A model generated the notes under the pieces. It made no database searches, was not told where the DNA came from, and was given only the letters and a program-made list of their open reading frames with translations. From Petrotoga mobilis SJ95 (lineage in GTDB: Bacteria; Thermotogota; Thermotogae; Petrotogales; Petrotogaceae), in assembly GCF_000018605.1 (NCBI RefSeq), contig NC_010003.1, forward strand, positions 248,001 to 312,000: a DNA stretch of 64,000 bases, read 5' to 3'. Within the stretch, counting starts at the first letter, position 1. Each line of letters starts with the position of its first letter. Below are positions 52,031 through 60,917 of this stretch, one piece after another. The position numbers and the translations under genes were made by a program.

Positions 52031-53454
52031 ATCGCTCTCACCTCGGAATTTATTATCCACGAACCTTTTTCATTTTGAAGTACTTCTTCTGGTTTTAACC
52101 CTGTCTCTTCGGAGATTATTTTTAATATCTTTGGTATGCAAAAACTTCCTTGACATTCTCCAAAGGAAGCTCTTGTGGCAAATTTAACATCATCTAGAGT
52201 TCGTGCGCCATTTTTTATAGCCTCTTTAATCTCCTTTTTTGTTATTTTGTTACAATAGCAGATCATTTCTCCAGCATCTGGATCTTCTTGAATGACTCTT
52301 TTCCAATGCTCATAATCCTCTTCTACTAAATGTGAGACTTTTTCAATATGATTGATGTAATTTTTCCTTTTTTCTAAATTAATATGCAACTTTTCTTGAA
52401 TAAGATATTCTACAACGTATTTAGCAATAGCAGGTGCAGCGGTTAATCCAGGTGATCTTATGCCAGAAACATGTATCACATTCCCTCCACCTACATCGAT
52501 ATGAAAATCTTTTTCCTTTGTTTCAGGTCTTAGACCGGCAAATGTTTTCACTACGTTTCTTGAAAAATCTAAAGTTGGAACCAATCTCAAAGATTTTTCT
52601 TTGACTTCTAAAAGCCCTTCTTGAGTCGTAGAAAGATCTTGTTTGGATTTCACACCATGAGCAGTAGGTCCAGCTAAATAACCCCCATCCACAGTTGGAA
52701 CCACCAAACAACCTTTCGTCAACTTAGAGGGAGTTGGAAAAATGACAGAATTTGCGTACTTTACATCTTTACCCAAAAGATAATATTCACCTTTCACAGG
52801 GAAAATATAAGGTACCTCATCACCAAACAATTTCGCAATTTCATCTGCATACAATCCTGCAACATTAATAACTAAATCAGCTATATAACTGCTCCCATCT
52901 TCAAAGAACAATTCAAACTTGTTATCTTTCTTTTTCACTTCCACGAGTTTCTTATTTTTTAAAACTTTTCCTCCATTAATCTCTACCGATTTTGAAGCTT
53001 GCATAGCTACTTCCCACGGCTCAGTCACACCTGCTATTGGGCAATAAAAGGATTTTAAAGCACTTTTATTTAAATTTGGTTCCATTTCTAATAGTTCTGC
53101 CTTATCTAAAATCTCATATTCTTTTACGCCGTTTTGAATTGCTCTTTCTTCCAACTCATCGATTGCCTTTAACTCTTCATCGTTTAGTGCGACAACATGT
53201 GATCCAACTCTTTTCACTTCTACAGAAAGTTCCTGGGATATCTCATCGTACAATTTATTACCCTTATAACACAGTTCTGACCTTAAACTTCCAGGAGTAT
53301 CGTCATACCCCCCGTGAATTATTCCAGAATTTCCTTTTGTGACACCTGTTCCTATTCCGTTTCTTGCCTCAAATATGAAGACATCTTCTATATATTTGTT
53401 AATTTCTCTTGCGATTAAACTTCCTACTATTCCAGAACCTATAACCGCTATCAA
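52027..53454 (-). CDS. glpA: Glycerol-3-phosphate dehydrogenase, FAD-type with C-terminal BFD domain
   Basis: Oxidises glycerol-3-phosphate to dihydroxyacetone phosphate. 475 residues: DAO-type FAD domain (MIAVIGSGIVGSLIAREI; GNSGIIHGGYDDTPGSLRS; VKGEYYLLGK; SGIRSPGLTAAPAIAKYV) and a C-terminal BFD [2Fe-2S] domain with CYCNKITKKEI and GECQGSFCIPKI. ATG start after GGAGGTTGG. The leader carries a terminator and the block shared with ugpB, so expression is probably set by GlpP. Operon glpA, FAD/NAD oxidoreductase, DUF1667, glpP. Confidence 0.92.
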   Translation of the reverse strand: MIAVIGSGIVGSLIAREINKYIEDVFIFEARNGIGTGVTKGNSGIIHGGYDDTPGSLRSELCYKGNKLYDEISQELSVEVKRVGSHVVALNDEELKAIDELEERAIQNGVKEYEILDKAELLEMEPNLNKSALKSFYCPIAGVTEPWEVAMQASKSVEINGGKVLKNKKLVEVKKKDNKFELFFEDGSSYIADLVINVAGLYADEIAKLFGDEVPYIFPVKGEYYLLGKDVKYANSVIFPTPSKLTKGCLVVPTVDGGYLAGPTAHGVKSKQDLSTTQEGLLEVKEKSLRLVPTLDFSRNVVKTFAGLRPETKEKDFHIDVGGGNVIHVSGIRSPGLTAAPAIAKYVVEYLIQEKLHINLEKRKNYINHIEKVSHLVEEDYEHWKRVIQEDPDAGEMICYCNKITKKEIKEAIKNGARTLDDVKFATRASFGECQGSFCIPKILKIISEETGLKPEEVLQNEKGSWIINSEVRAI

Positions 53455-53482
53455 CTTTTACCAACCTCCTGATATTATAAAA

Positions 53483-53528
53483 AAAACCATACCCTTTACG
53501 AAATAATTTCGCTTTAGGATATGGTTTT
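53483..53528 (-). terminator. Leader terminator upstream of glpA (attenuator)
   Basis: On the minus strand AAAACCATATCC pairs with GGGTATGGTTTT (one G-T wobble); an inner CGAAA/TTTCG hairpin (53499-53511) caps it, and eight Ts follow. It also ends glpK transcription? No: glpK is upstream with its stop at 53625, so the structure can serve both as the glpK terminator and as the glpA leader attenuator. Confidence 0.85.
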
Positions 53529-53560
53529 CTCTTATTCTCCACCATTTTATTATTAACTTT
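53523..53560 (-). promoter_or_regulatory. Conserved leader element of glpA, probable GlpP antitermination site
   Basis: Two blocks shared with the ugpB leader: AAAGTTAATAA (53550-53560) and a 21-base block (53523-53543) beginning GGTGGAGAA and ending GAGAAAACC, 20 of 21 identical to 60648-60668. The second block runs into the 5' arm of the terminator, so a protein bound here would prevent the terminator from folding. Confidence 0.7.
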
Positions 53561-53573
53561 TATTTCACCACAC

Positions 53574-53582
53574 ATTCTAACA
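53574..53582 (-). promoter_or_regulatory. Promoter -10 upstream of glpA leader
   Basis: TGTTAGAAT on the minus strand, an extended -10 element, giving a leader of about 110 bases. The -35 is weak. Confidence 0.45.
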
Positions 53583-53624
53583 TACTTAAATTAAGTGAAA
53601 GTTAACAGACTTACAATTATTTGA

Positions 53625-55157
<1,533 letters not shown>

Positions 55158-55197
55158 TCATTTTTTTCTACCCACTCTTTTTGGAAGAGAATCTTTT

Positions 55198-55851
55198 TTA
55201 TTTAATATTTCTTTTCAAGACTATAATTTCTAACTTATCAGAAGCATCTTCAGCCCTGTCTGCTATATCTCCTATCTGTAGAAAAAGATCTTTTAACTGC
55301 AACTTTTCGGATAATTCAAGGTTATTTATTTCAAATAATCTTCGTATTAAATCCTTCTCTAAAATATCTTCTTCATGTTCATGTAATTCAACTTTTTGAA
55401 TATAATCACCACTTTTTTCTATATTTTCGAATACGTTTTCTATTGACTTTTTCAAAGACTTATAAGTTTTCTTTACTAATCGACTTTGTTCTAAAAAATC
55501 TGCTTTAAAATCCTTAGGTATTTTTGGTTTTTGAAAAGCTAAGATTTCTGAAACGGTTTGTGTTTTATTCATAACCTTATCAACCGATTCTATTAATTCT
55601 AAAAGCTCTCCTCTGAAATTTGGCAAAAAGGCTCCTTGATACATTTCACTTTCCGTTTTTCTTCTTAATGTGTCAGCTTCGCTTTCTATATTAGCTATTT
55701 GTTTTGATAATTCTACAGATTTTTCAATATCGTTAGTTACGTACAATTCTATTAATTCTGTAAATAAGTTTAAACCTTCTTCGACTTTGTCTAAATGTTT
55801 AGAAAAAAGTTTTATTACTTTTTCTTCCTTTTTTCCAAAAAAAAGCTTCAT
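55198..55851 (-). CDS. PhoU-like DUF47 protein (Pit accessory)
   Basis: 217-residue all-helical protein of the DUF47/TIGR00153 family; FGKKEEKVIKLFSKHLDKVEEGL, IANIESEADTLRRKTESEMYQGAFLP and DIADRAEDASDKLEIIVLKRN are the usual blocks with metal-binding E/D residues. Such genes lie next to pit and modulate phosphate transport. ATG 55851, four bases after GGAGGTG; the frame to 55878 is not used. Lies between pit and glpK. Confidence 0.9.
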   Translation of the reverse strand: MKLFFGKKEEKVIKLFSKHLDKVEEGLNLFTELIELYVTNDIEKSVELSKQIANIESEADTLRRKTESEMYQGAFLPNFRGELLELIESVDKVMNKTQTVSEILAFQKPKIPKDFKADFLEQSRLVKKTYKSLKKSIENVFENIEKSGDYIQKVELHEHEEDILEKDLIRRLFEINNLELSEKLQLKDLFLQIGDIADRAEDASDKLEIIVLKRNIK

Positions 55852-56031
55852 CGTGCACCTCCGCGTATAACTTCGCAATTTACTGTCTTCGGATTTTACC
55901 TAACGATGGTCCTCCTCACTTCCGATTAGTGGTTAACCGCACCACTTAGATCGATACGAATTTTCATCTCTTAATTGTTATGTATGTTAAGTACATTCAG
56001 AAATGTAGGAGACATATTGGACTCAACCTTT

Positions 56032-56964
56032 TTAAGATAATAATTGAATTAGAAATAATACTGCAAGTGAAATAAGCCCAGAAATCATAGGGGTTCCTAT
56101 CCAACCAAAAATTACTTTCATTATTGTGCTCGTATCAAAAGTTCTAGTACCTGTTGCTATTCCAACGCCTACAATAGCTCCTATTGTAGCCTGTGCCGCA
56201 CTGACGGGGACACCAATTAAAGAGTAGATCCACAGGGTAACCCCTGCCCCTAAAATCGATACGGATGAAGAAAAATGATCCAATTCGACAATCCCTTTTC
56301 CTACTGTATACAAAACCTTCTTGTTGGTAGATAAAATTCCAACGGCTATTGATGAACCACCTATAATGAGTAAAAGGCTAGGAGTAAATAAAACGTTTGC
56401 AAATACTCCAGTAACGTTTGCAACATTGTTAGCTCCTAATGAGTATGCACTATAACAAATAGCGAGCCATGTTAGTATTTTTAAGAATCTATCTTGGGCT
56501 GTAACCCCTAAAAATTTTCTAAATATTAGGGCCAAAAGTCTATATAATATAAAAGCAAAGAGCAAGGCACCAATAGGAGTAAATATCCACGAAACGAAAA
56601 TTCTTGTTAAAATGGATGAGTTGAAATCTCCTTTTAGAATACTTACACCAATCAGAGCTCCTACAACAGCTTGAGTAGCAGATGCGGGAAGCCCAATCAA
56701 ACTCATGAACATCATGGTTAAAAAAGCACAAAATAAAGCTAATGACAGTAGTTCAATATTTAAATTTGTCAAAGTCCCCAATGTGTTTAATCCATTTCTA
56801 CCTCCAACAACAGAACCAACAAAAACAAGAATTGCAGATATTGTAATAGCTTTTTTGTATGGAACCAATCCAGAAGCCACAGCTGGTCCAAATACATTGG
56901 AAGAATTGTTGGAGCCTAAGGACCATCCTAACAAAATAGCCGGGATCAAGTAAAATAATATCAT
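56032..56964 (-). CDS. pit: Inorganic phosphate transporter, Pit family
   Basis: 310-residue low-affinity metal-phosphate symporter with two inverted repeats: GWSLGSNNSSNVFGPAVASGLV near the N terminus and YSLGANNVANVTGVFA in the second half (the GANDxAN-type motifs), plus LIGLPASATQAVVGALIG and LIGVPVSAAQATIGAIVG. About ten helices. Located between the glycerol-phosphate importer and glycerol kinase, so it may balance phosphate that enters with glycerol-3-phosphate. Confidence 0.94.
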   Translation of the reverse strand: MILFYLIPAILLGWSLGSNNSSNVFGPAVASGLVPYKKAITISAILVFVGSVVGGRNGLNTLGTLTNLNIELLSLALFCAFLTMMFMSLIGLPASATQAVVGALIGVSILKGDFNSSILTRIFVSWIFTPIGALLFAFILYRLLALIFRKFLGVTAQDRFLKILTWLAICYSAYSLGANNVANVTGVFANVLFTPSLLLIIGGSSIAVGILSTNKKVLYTVGKGIVELDHFSSSVSILGAGVTLWIYSLIGVPVSAAQATIGAIVGVGIATGTRTFDTSTIMKVIFGWIGTPMISGLISLAVLFLIQLLS

Positions 56965-57005
56965 ATTAAAAATATTCCCCCATTTTAGGAAGATTTTAAA
57001 AAATT

Positions 57006-57042
57006 AAAGCCCATTTTCACCATATTGGCAATCATAGGCTTT
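57006..57042 (-). terminator. Terminator between ugpE and pit
   Basis: AAAGCCTAT pairs with ATGGGCTTT on the minus strand and is followed by AATTTTTT. Its 5' arm starts GAGAAAAGCC, similar to the GAGAAAACC of the two glp leaders, but the preceding block is not well conserved. Confidence 0.6.
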
Positions 57043-57078
57043 TCTCAGAAGATCGCCTTAAATTTGTGATAGCTTACT

Positions 57079-57918
57079 TTACTCTTTAAGTCCACTACTA
57101 ACCAAACTTTTTACAAACAAATCTTGAAGTAGAAAAAATATAATAAGAGTAGGTAAAGCAGCTAACAGTGTCCCTGCCATTATTACACCCCAATTGTTAC
57201 TGGACTCTCCTGAGATCATCATCTTCACACCAACCTGTACCGTCCTCATGTTGTCTTGCATGGTAACTATCAAAGGCCAAAGATACATATTCCATGCATA
57301 AACAAAATTAATAATAGTCGCTCCAGCGATCATTGGTCCAGATAAGGGTATAAGCACCTTGAAAAAATATTGCATAGCTGAAGCACCATCTATTTTTGCT
57401 GCATCCTCTAAAGAGCGAGGGATTGTCATAAAATGTTGCCTAAATAGAAAGGTGTTGGTGGCAGACGCGGTAAAAGGTATTATCAATGCCCAGTAAGTGT
57501 TAACCCAACCAAGATTTGACATCAGCATAAACAAAGGTAAAATCATTACAGTTTCAGCAGGCAAAAATAAAGTTACAAAGAGGGTGGAAAACAATATGTT
57601 CTTTCCTTTAAATCGAAAAGAAGAAAAGGCATAAGCAGCCAATGTCCCTGTTATTAACTTTCCTAATGTTGTAAATGAAGCCACAAGCAATGAATTAAAC
57701 AACATTCTGCCCATTGGAACGAGGTCCATCGCCGCTATGTAATTTTTAAAATTGATACTCGAAGGAAAAAACTTAGGTGGATAAGAAAAAACCTCCGTTG
57801 GTTCCATAAAACTCATGGAAATTGCCAGTATAAAAGGTAAAAACATGAAAAATGATACAATTATTAACCCTAATTCCACAAAAATATAATTCGCTTTTTC
57901 TCTGGTAGATTTCCTCAT
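57079..57918 (-). CDS. ugpE: Glycerol-3-phosphate ABC permease UgpE-like
   Basis: Six-helix permease, 279 residues from ATG 57918, which is just after the stop of the previous gene (57935); the longer frame to 58014 would overlap it by 80 bases. The EAA loop EDAAKIDGASAMQYFFKVLIPLSGP is intact, and VYAWNMYLWPLIVTMQDNMRTVQVGVKMM is the usual UgpE block. Works with ugpA and ugpB. No ATPase gene (ugpC) is present, so a shared ATPase encoded elsewhere must power it. Confidence 0.88.
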   Translation of the reverse strand: MRKSTREKANYIFVELGLIIVSFFMFLPFILAISMSFMEPTEVFSYPPKFFPSSINFKNYIAAMDLVPMGRMLFNSLLVASFTTLGKLITGTLAAYAFSSFRFKGKNILFSTLFVTLFLPAETVMILPLFMLMSNLGWVNTYWALIIPFTASATNTFLFRQHFMTIPRSLEDAAKIDGASAMQYFFKVLIPLSGPMIAGATIINFVYAWNMYLWPLIVTMQDNMRTVQVGVKMMISGESSNNWGVIMAGTLLAALPTLIIFFLLQDLFVKSLVSSGLKE

Positions 57919-57934
57919 TATTGCTTGACTCCCT

Positions 57935-58807
57935 TCATTGATAATGAACCCTTTTCTCACCAAATCTGAAATAAAGAAAGGTGATAAATGACATAATAAT
58001 AAATAGAACAACACTTTCTGCAGCTGCTAAACTTGTCTTTTGGAAAAAGAACGCGTCTTGATATAGTTTGTAAATTAAGGTTGTGGTGCTTCCTAAAGGG
58101 CCTCCTCTGGTCATAATGTCAATGATTCCAAACGACTTAAACATTCCATTGGTAATATTCATGATAACTAAGTAAAATGTAATGGGAGAAAGCATAGGAA
58201 ATTTTATTTTCCACATCCTTTGCCACATGTTCGCTCCATCAATAACAGAACTCTCTATTATTGTTTCCGATATAGACTGTAACCCCGCAAGATAGAATAT
58301 AATCGAAAAAGGCAGCATCTTCCAAACACTGGAAACTATAATTGAAATTAAGGCATATGGCACTTGATTTAACCAATTAATATTTTTCCCAATGATTTGT
58401 GACAAAAAATAATTAACATGCCCTGCTACTGGGTTCAACATAAAGGTCCACAATGCTCCCCCGATTGTAAAGGAAATAACATAAGGAACAAAAATTAAAG
58501 TTCTATAAATTTTTACCCCAAAGACCTTATTATCTAGTAATTGTGCAATAAAGTAACCTAAAATAACGACTATTATTACCGTTGTAACTATATATATAAA
58601 TGTAACCTTTAAAGCTTCCCAATATGCCTCATTTTCAAAAAGCTTAATGTAGTTGTCAACACCAGCAAATATCCTCTTATCGCCAAAAGGTGATATTTTG
58701 TAAAAACTCATTAGAAAGGAGTTAATTGCTGGCCAATATATAAAAAGGGCAATAATTATTAGTGTAGGTGCAAGCAAAAGATAAGGTGTGTATTTTCCCC
58801 ACTTCAT
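57935..58807 (-). CDS. ugpA: Glycerol-3-phosphate ABC permease UgpA-like
   Basis: 290 residues, six helices: YTPYLLLAPTLIIIALFIYWPAINSF at the N terminus, RTLIFVPYVISFTIGGALWTFMLNP, and the EAA-type loop SSVIDGANMWQRMWKIKFPMLSPI, then DIMTRGGPLGSTTTLIYKLYQDAF. Start ATG after AGGAGG. Separated from ugpB by a strong hairpin (58825-58854). Confidence 0.88.
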   Translation of the reverse strand: MKWGKYTPYLLLAPTLIIIALFIYWPAINSFLMSFYKISPFGDKRIFAGVDNYIKLFENEAYWEALKVTFIYIVTTVIIVVILGYFIAQLLDNKVFGVKIYRTLIFVPYVISFTIGGALWTFMLNPVAGHVNYFLSQIIGKNINWLNQVPYALISIIVSSVWKMLPFSIIFYLAGLQSISETIIESSVIDGANMWQRMWKIKFPMLSPITFYLVIMNITNGMFKSFGIIDIMTRGGPLGSTTTLIYKLYQDAFFFQKTSLAAAESVVLFIIMSFITFLYFRFGEKRVHYQ

Positions 58808-58824
58808 ATTTTATTTCCTCCTAA

Positions 58825-58854
58825 AATCCAAGGAAGAAAATTCTTCCTTGGATT
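58825..58854 (-). terminator. Stem-loop between ugpB and ugpA
   Basis: Perfect 14-bp stem AATCCAAGGAAGAA / TTCTTCCTTGGATT with a minimal loop. The ugpA ribosome site follows at once, with only TTTT between, so it probably adjusts the binding protein to permease ratio. Confidence 0.75.
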
Positions 58855-58901
58855 AATAACATTTGAAATTATAGAATTATCTTAGAGATGTGATTGATAG
58901 A

Positions 58902-60215
58902 TTACTGATAGAATTCGTTATATTCTTGGATTAATTCTGTCACTTGGTTTTCAGCCCAACTCAATGCCTCTTCAGGTGTCATTTGCCCATCAACCATTCT
59001 TTCATATGCTATTTCTATAGTCTCTCGGGTTTCAGGGAAGACGCCAATAACTGCTCCAGCTGAGTTGAAATTTCTTTTAGCTAGCAATAGTTGCAATAAG
59101 GAAGTGAAGTAATTTGGGTTCTCGGCATAAAACCCTTCATAATGCAACCTCTGAATGGCATCTTTTCTTACTGGGAAATACCCTGTACCTTGGTGCCATC
59201 TTATTTGTTGATCTTCACGATTGACAAACTTCAAAAATTCCCAAGCAGCTTTTGTTTCTTCATCTGGGTGTCCGGCTATCAACCATAAGCTTGCTCCACC
59301 AATAACTGGACCTCCACTGACACTTATATCTGGAACAGGCAAAAAGGCTGTACCTAACTCGTAGCCATTGCTTTTTAACCCTTCTTGAAACATCTTTACA
59401 TCAGATGTTGAAGTGTAGAGCATAGCAGCTTTACCAGAAATGAAATTTTGTCTAGCAGCACTCCAGTCTTCCCTAGCTGTGTTAAGAATTAAACCTTCTT
59501 CGTTCAACTGATCAAACAGTTCAAATATTTTTAAACCCGCTTCACTATTGAAAACAGCCTCTGTCGCTCTAGCGGTTCTTCCGTTATCGTTGTTAACAAG
59601 TGGCGCATCAGCGGCAGCCATAAGTTGTTCAATTATCCATGAATGGGTAGGCCAAGTTAATCCGTATTGCACTGTATTTCCTCTTGAGTCTTTCTTTGTT
59701 AAAATTCTGGAGTATTCCAGTAGTTCTTCGTAAGTTTGAGGAGGTCTATTTGGATCTAAGCCTGCTTCTTCAAAGAGCGTTTTGTTGTAATACAACAAAG
59801 CGGTAGATGAATTGAAAGGCATGGAGTACAACTTCCCATCAACTTTGTAATAATTTAATATCGGTTCCAACAAAACCCCTACATCATAAGAATCATCTTG
59901 ATCAAGTAAATCTTGGACAGGAACTATGACACCGCTGTCTATCATCAATCTTGTACCTATTTCGTAAATCTGTACTATGTGAGGTGCATTCCCGGATTGT
60001 ACCCCTGCAATAAGCTTATTCAACGTCTCAGGATAACTTCCTGAATATTGTGCATTTACATTTATGTCTGGATAAGCCTCTTCAAAATCACTCACAATAT
60101 CTTCGATCAAAGCTATCCTGTCTCCACTCATCGCATGCCAAAATTCTATGGTAACAGGAAAAGACAAAACACCTAACAAAGAAACCATAAATACAAACAT
60201 AACCAACCTTTTCAC
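58902..60215 (-). CDS. ugpB: Glycerol-3-phosphate-binding protein UgpB-like
   Basis: Extracytoplasmic receptor of 437 residues. It resembles E. coli UgpB along its length: FWHAMSGDR, YSGSYPETLNKLIAGVQSGNAPHIVQIYEIGT, MPFNSSTALLYYNK, AGLDPNRPPQTYEEL, IIGG-type GGASLWLIAG, and WHQGTGYFPVRKDA...GFYAENP. These blocks line the UgpB ligand site, so sn-glycerol-3-phosphate or a glycerophosphodiester is the likely ligand. Start GTG 60215 with GGAGGTGAG four bases upstream, giving a signal peptide (KRLVMFVFMVSLLGVLSF). The leader of over 500 bases carries the element shared with glpA. Confidence 0.9.
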   Translation of the reverse strand: MKRLVMFVFMVSLLGVLSFPVTIEFWHAMSGDRIALIEDIVSDFEEAYPDINVNAQYSGSYPETLNKLIAGVQSGNAPHIVQIYEIGTRLMIDSGVIVPVQDLLDQDDSYDVGVLLEPILNYYKVDGKLYSMPFNSSTALLYYNKTLFEEAGLDPNRPPQTYEELLEYSRILTKKDSRGNTVQYGLTWPTHSWIIEQLMAAADAPLVNNDNGRTARATEAVFNSEAGLKIFELFDQLNEEGLILNTAREDWSAARQNFISGKAAMLYTSTSDVKMFQEGLKSNGYELGTAFLPVPDISVSGGPVIGGASLWLIAGHPDEETKAAWEFLKFVNREDQQIRWHQGTGYFPVRKDAIQRLHYEGFYAENPNYFTSLLQLLLAKRNFNSAGAVIGVFPETRETIEIAYERMVDGQMTPEEALSWAENQVTELIQEYNEFYQ

Positions 60216-60576
60216 AAAACTCACCTCCAATAGATTTTTGCTTTTTAAAGGGAGAAACCAGGTTTTAGTATTATTTCACCTCCTTTTAACAAGATAGGTA
60301 CTGCCTTTGAAAACTCTAAAACTCCCATTACATCATGGTTTTAAAAAATGACTTTTTCCATAGTACCTCCCTTCTCCTTATTCGTTCTTATTCAGTATTT
60401 AAAGCTGTTTTTTATTAATTCTCTGAAAAGTGAGACATTTAATCGCATCCCATAACCCTCATAAAAAACAACCTACCATTTTCAAAATTTTTCTATTTCT
60501 AGAATTTCTAACACGATAGAAAAAAACTAATTTCAATATTCCTTATTTCACTTTACCTTTACCTTATTACAAAACA

Positions 60577-60653
60577 AAAAACCTTAATAAATACTGCTTC
60601 TCATCCAAGAGTGGTTACCCACTCTTCGATATACCAATATTTATTAAGGTTTT
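60577..60653 (-). terminator. Two-tier leader terminator upstream of ugpB (attenuator)
   Basis: Outer 16-bp stem AAAACCTTAATAAATA / TATTTATTAAGGTTTT (60638-60653 with 60578-60593) and an inner AAGAGTGG hairpin (about 60607-60626). On the minus strand the outer stem is followed by TTTGTTTTG. It lies more than 260 bases from the end of the GPH gene and after the ugp promoter, so it is a leader structure of ugpB. Confidence 0.8.
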
Positions 60654-60688
60654 CTCTTCTTCTCCACCTTATCACTTTTATTAACTTT
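60648..60688 (-). promoter_or_regulatory. Conserved leader element of ugpB, probable GlpP antitermination site
   Basis: AAAGTTAATAA (60678-60688) and the 21-base block (60648-60668) match the glpA leader at 53523-53560 with one mismatch in the block and a three-base length difference between blocks. The block ends in GAGAAAACC, which starts the 5' arm of the terminator. Confidence 0.7.
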
Positions 60689-60765
60689 AAGTCTTAAGCC
60701 TAGTTTCACTGTTTCATTATTTTACAAAATTTTACAAATTACGTGATTTAGAAACTTTTAAATTA

Positions 60766-60794
60766 ATTCTATATTAAAGTTTTTAAATTGTCAA
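60766..60794 (-). promoter_or_regulatory. Promoter of the ugp operon
   Basis: On the minus strand TTGACA (60789-60794), 17-base spacer, TAGAAT (60766-60771). Confidence 0.8.
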
Positions 60795-60845
60795 GGTCAA
60801 TTATAACCATTTACGACCAATTACAGTCATTTATCATAGATTAGA
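60795..60845 (-). repeat. Helically phased ten-base repeats upstream of the ugp promoter
   Basis: On the minus strand the sequence just before the -35 steps in tens: TGACTGTAAT, TGGTCGTAAA, TGGTTATAAT, TGACC, with a weaker TATGATAAA before them. The ten-base period and place fit an activator or a repressor that binds side by side on one DNA face. Confidence 0.6.
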
Positions 60846-60917
60846 GGCATTTATCTAGTAAATACTTAGTTTTTCTTTCTTTTTATAATTTATAAAAAAT
60901 GGCTACAACTATTGGTA

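Larger units (their letters stand above)
60216..60917. other. Long leader and promoter region of the ugp operon
   Basis: 702 bases without an ORF. In transcription order (right to left): phased ten-base repeats (60795-60845), promoter (60766-60794), conserved leader element (60648-60688), two-tier terminator (60577-60653), then about 360 bases of AT-rich untranslated leader to ugpB. Nothing clear was seen in 60231-60570. Confidence 0.65.

Noticed and set aside
55879-56031. Gap between pit and the PhoU-like gene searched for a small gene or regulatory RNA.
   Set aside because: Only weak, short hairpins; nothing with a start codon and ribosome site.
57043-57060. Third copy of the glp leader block upstream of pit.
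   Set aside because: Only the GAGAAAA-CC part and a terminator stem are similar; the 21-base block and AAAGTTAATAA are not present, so it was not counted.
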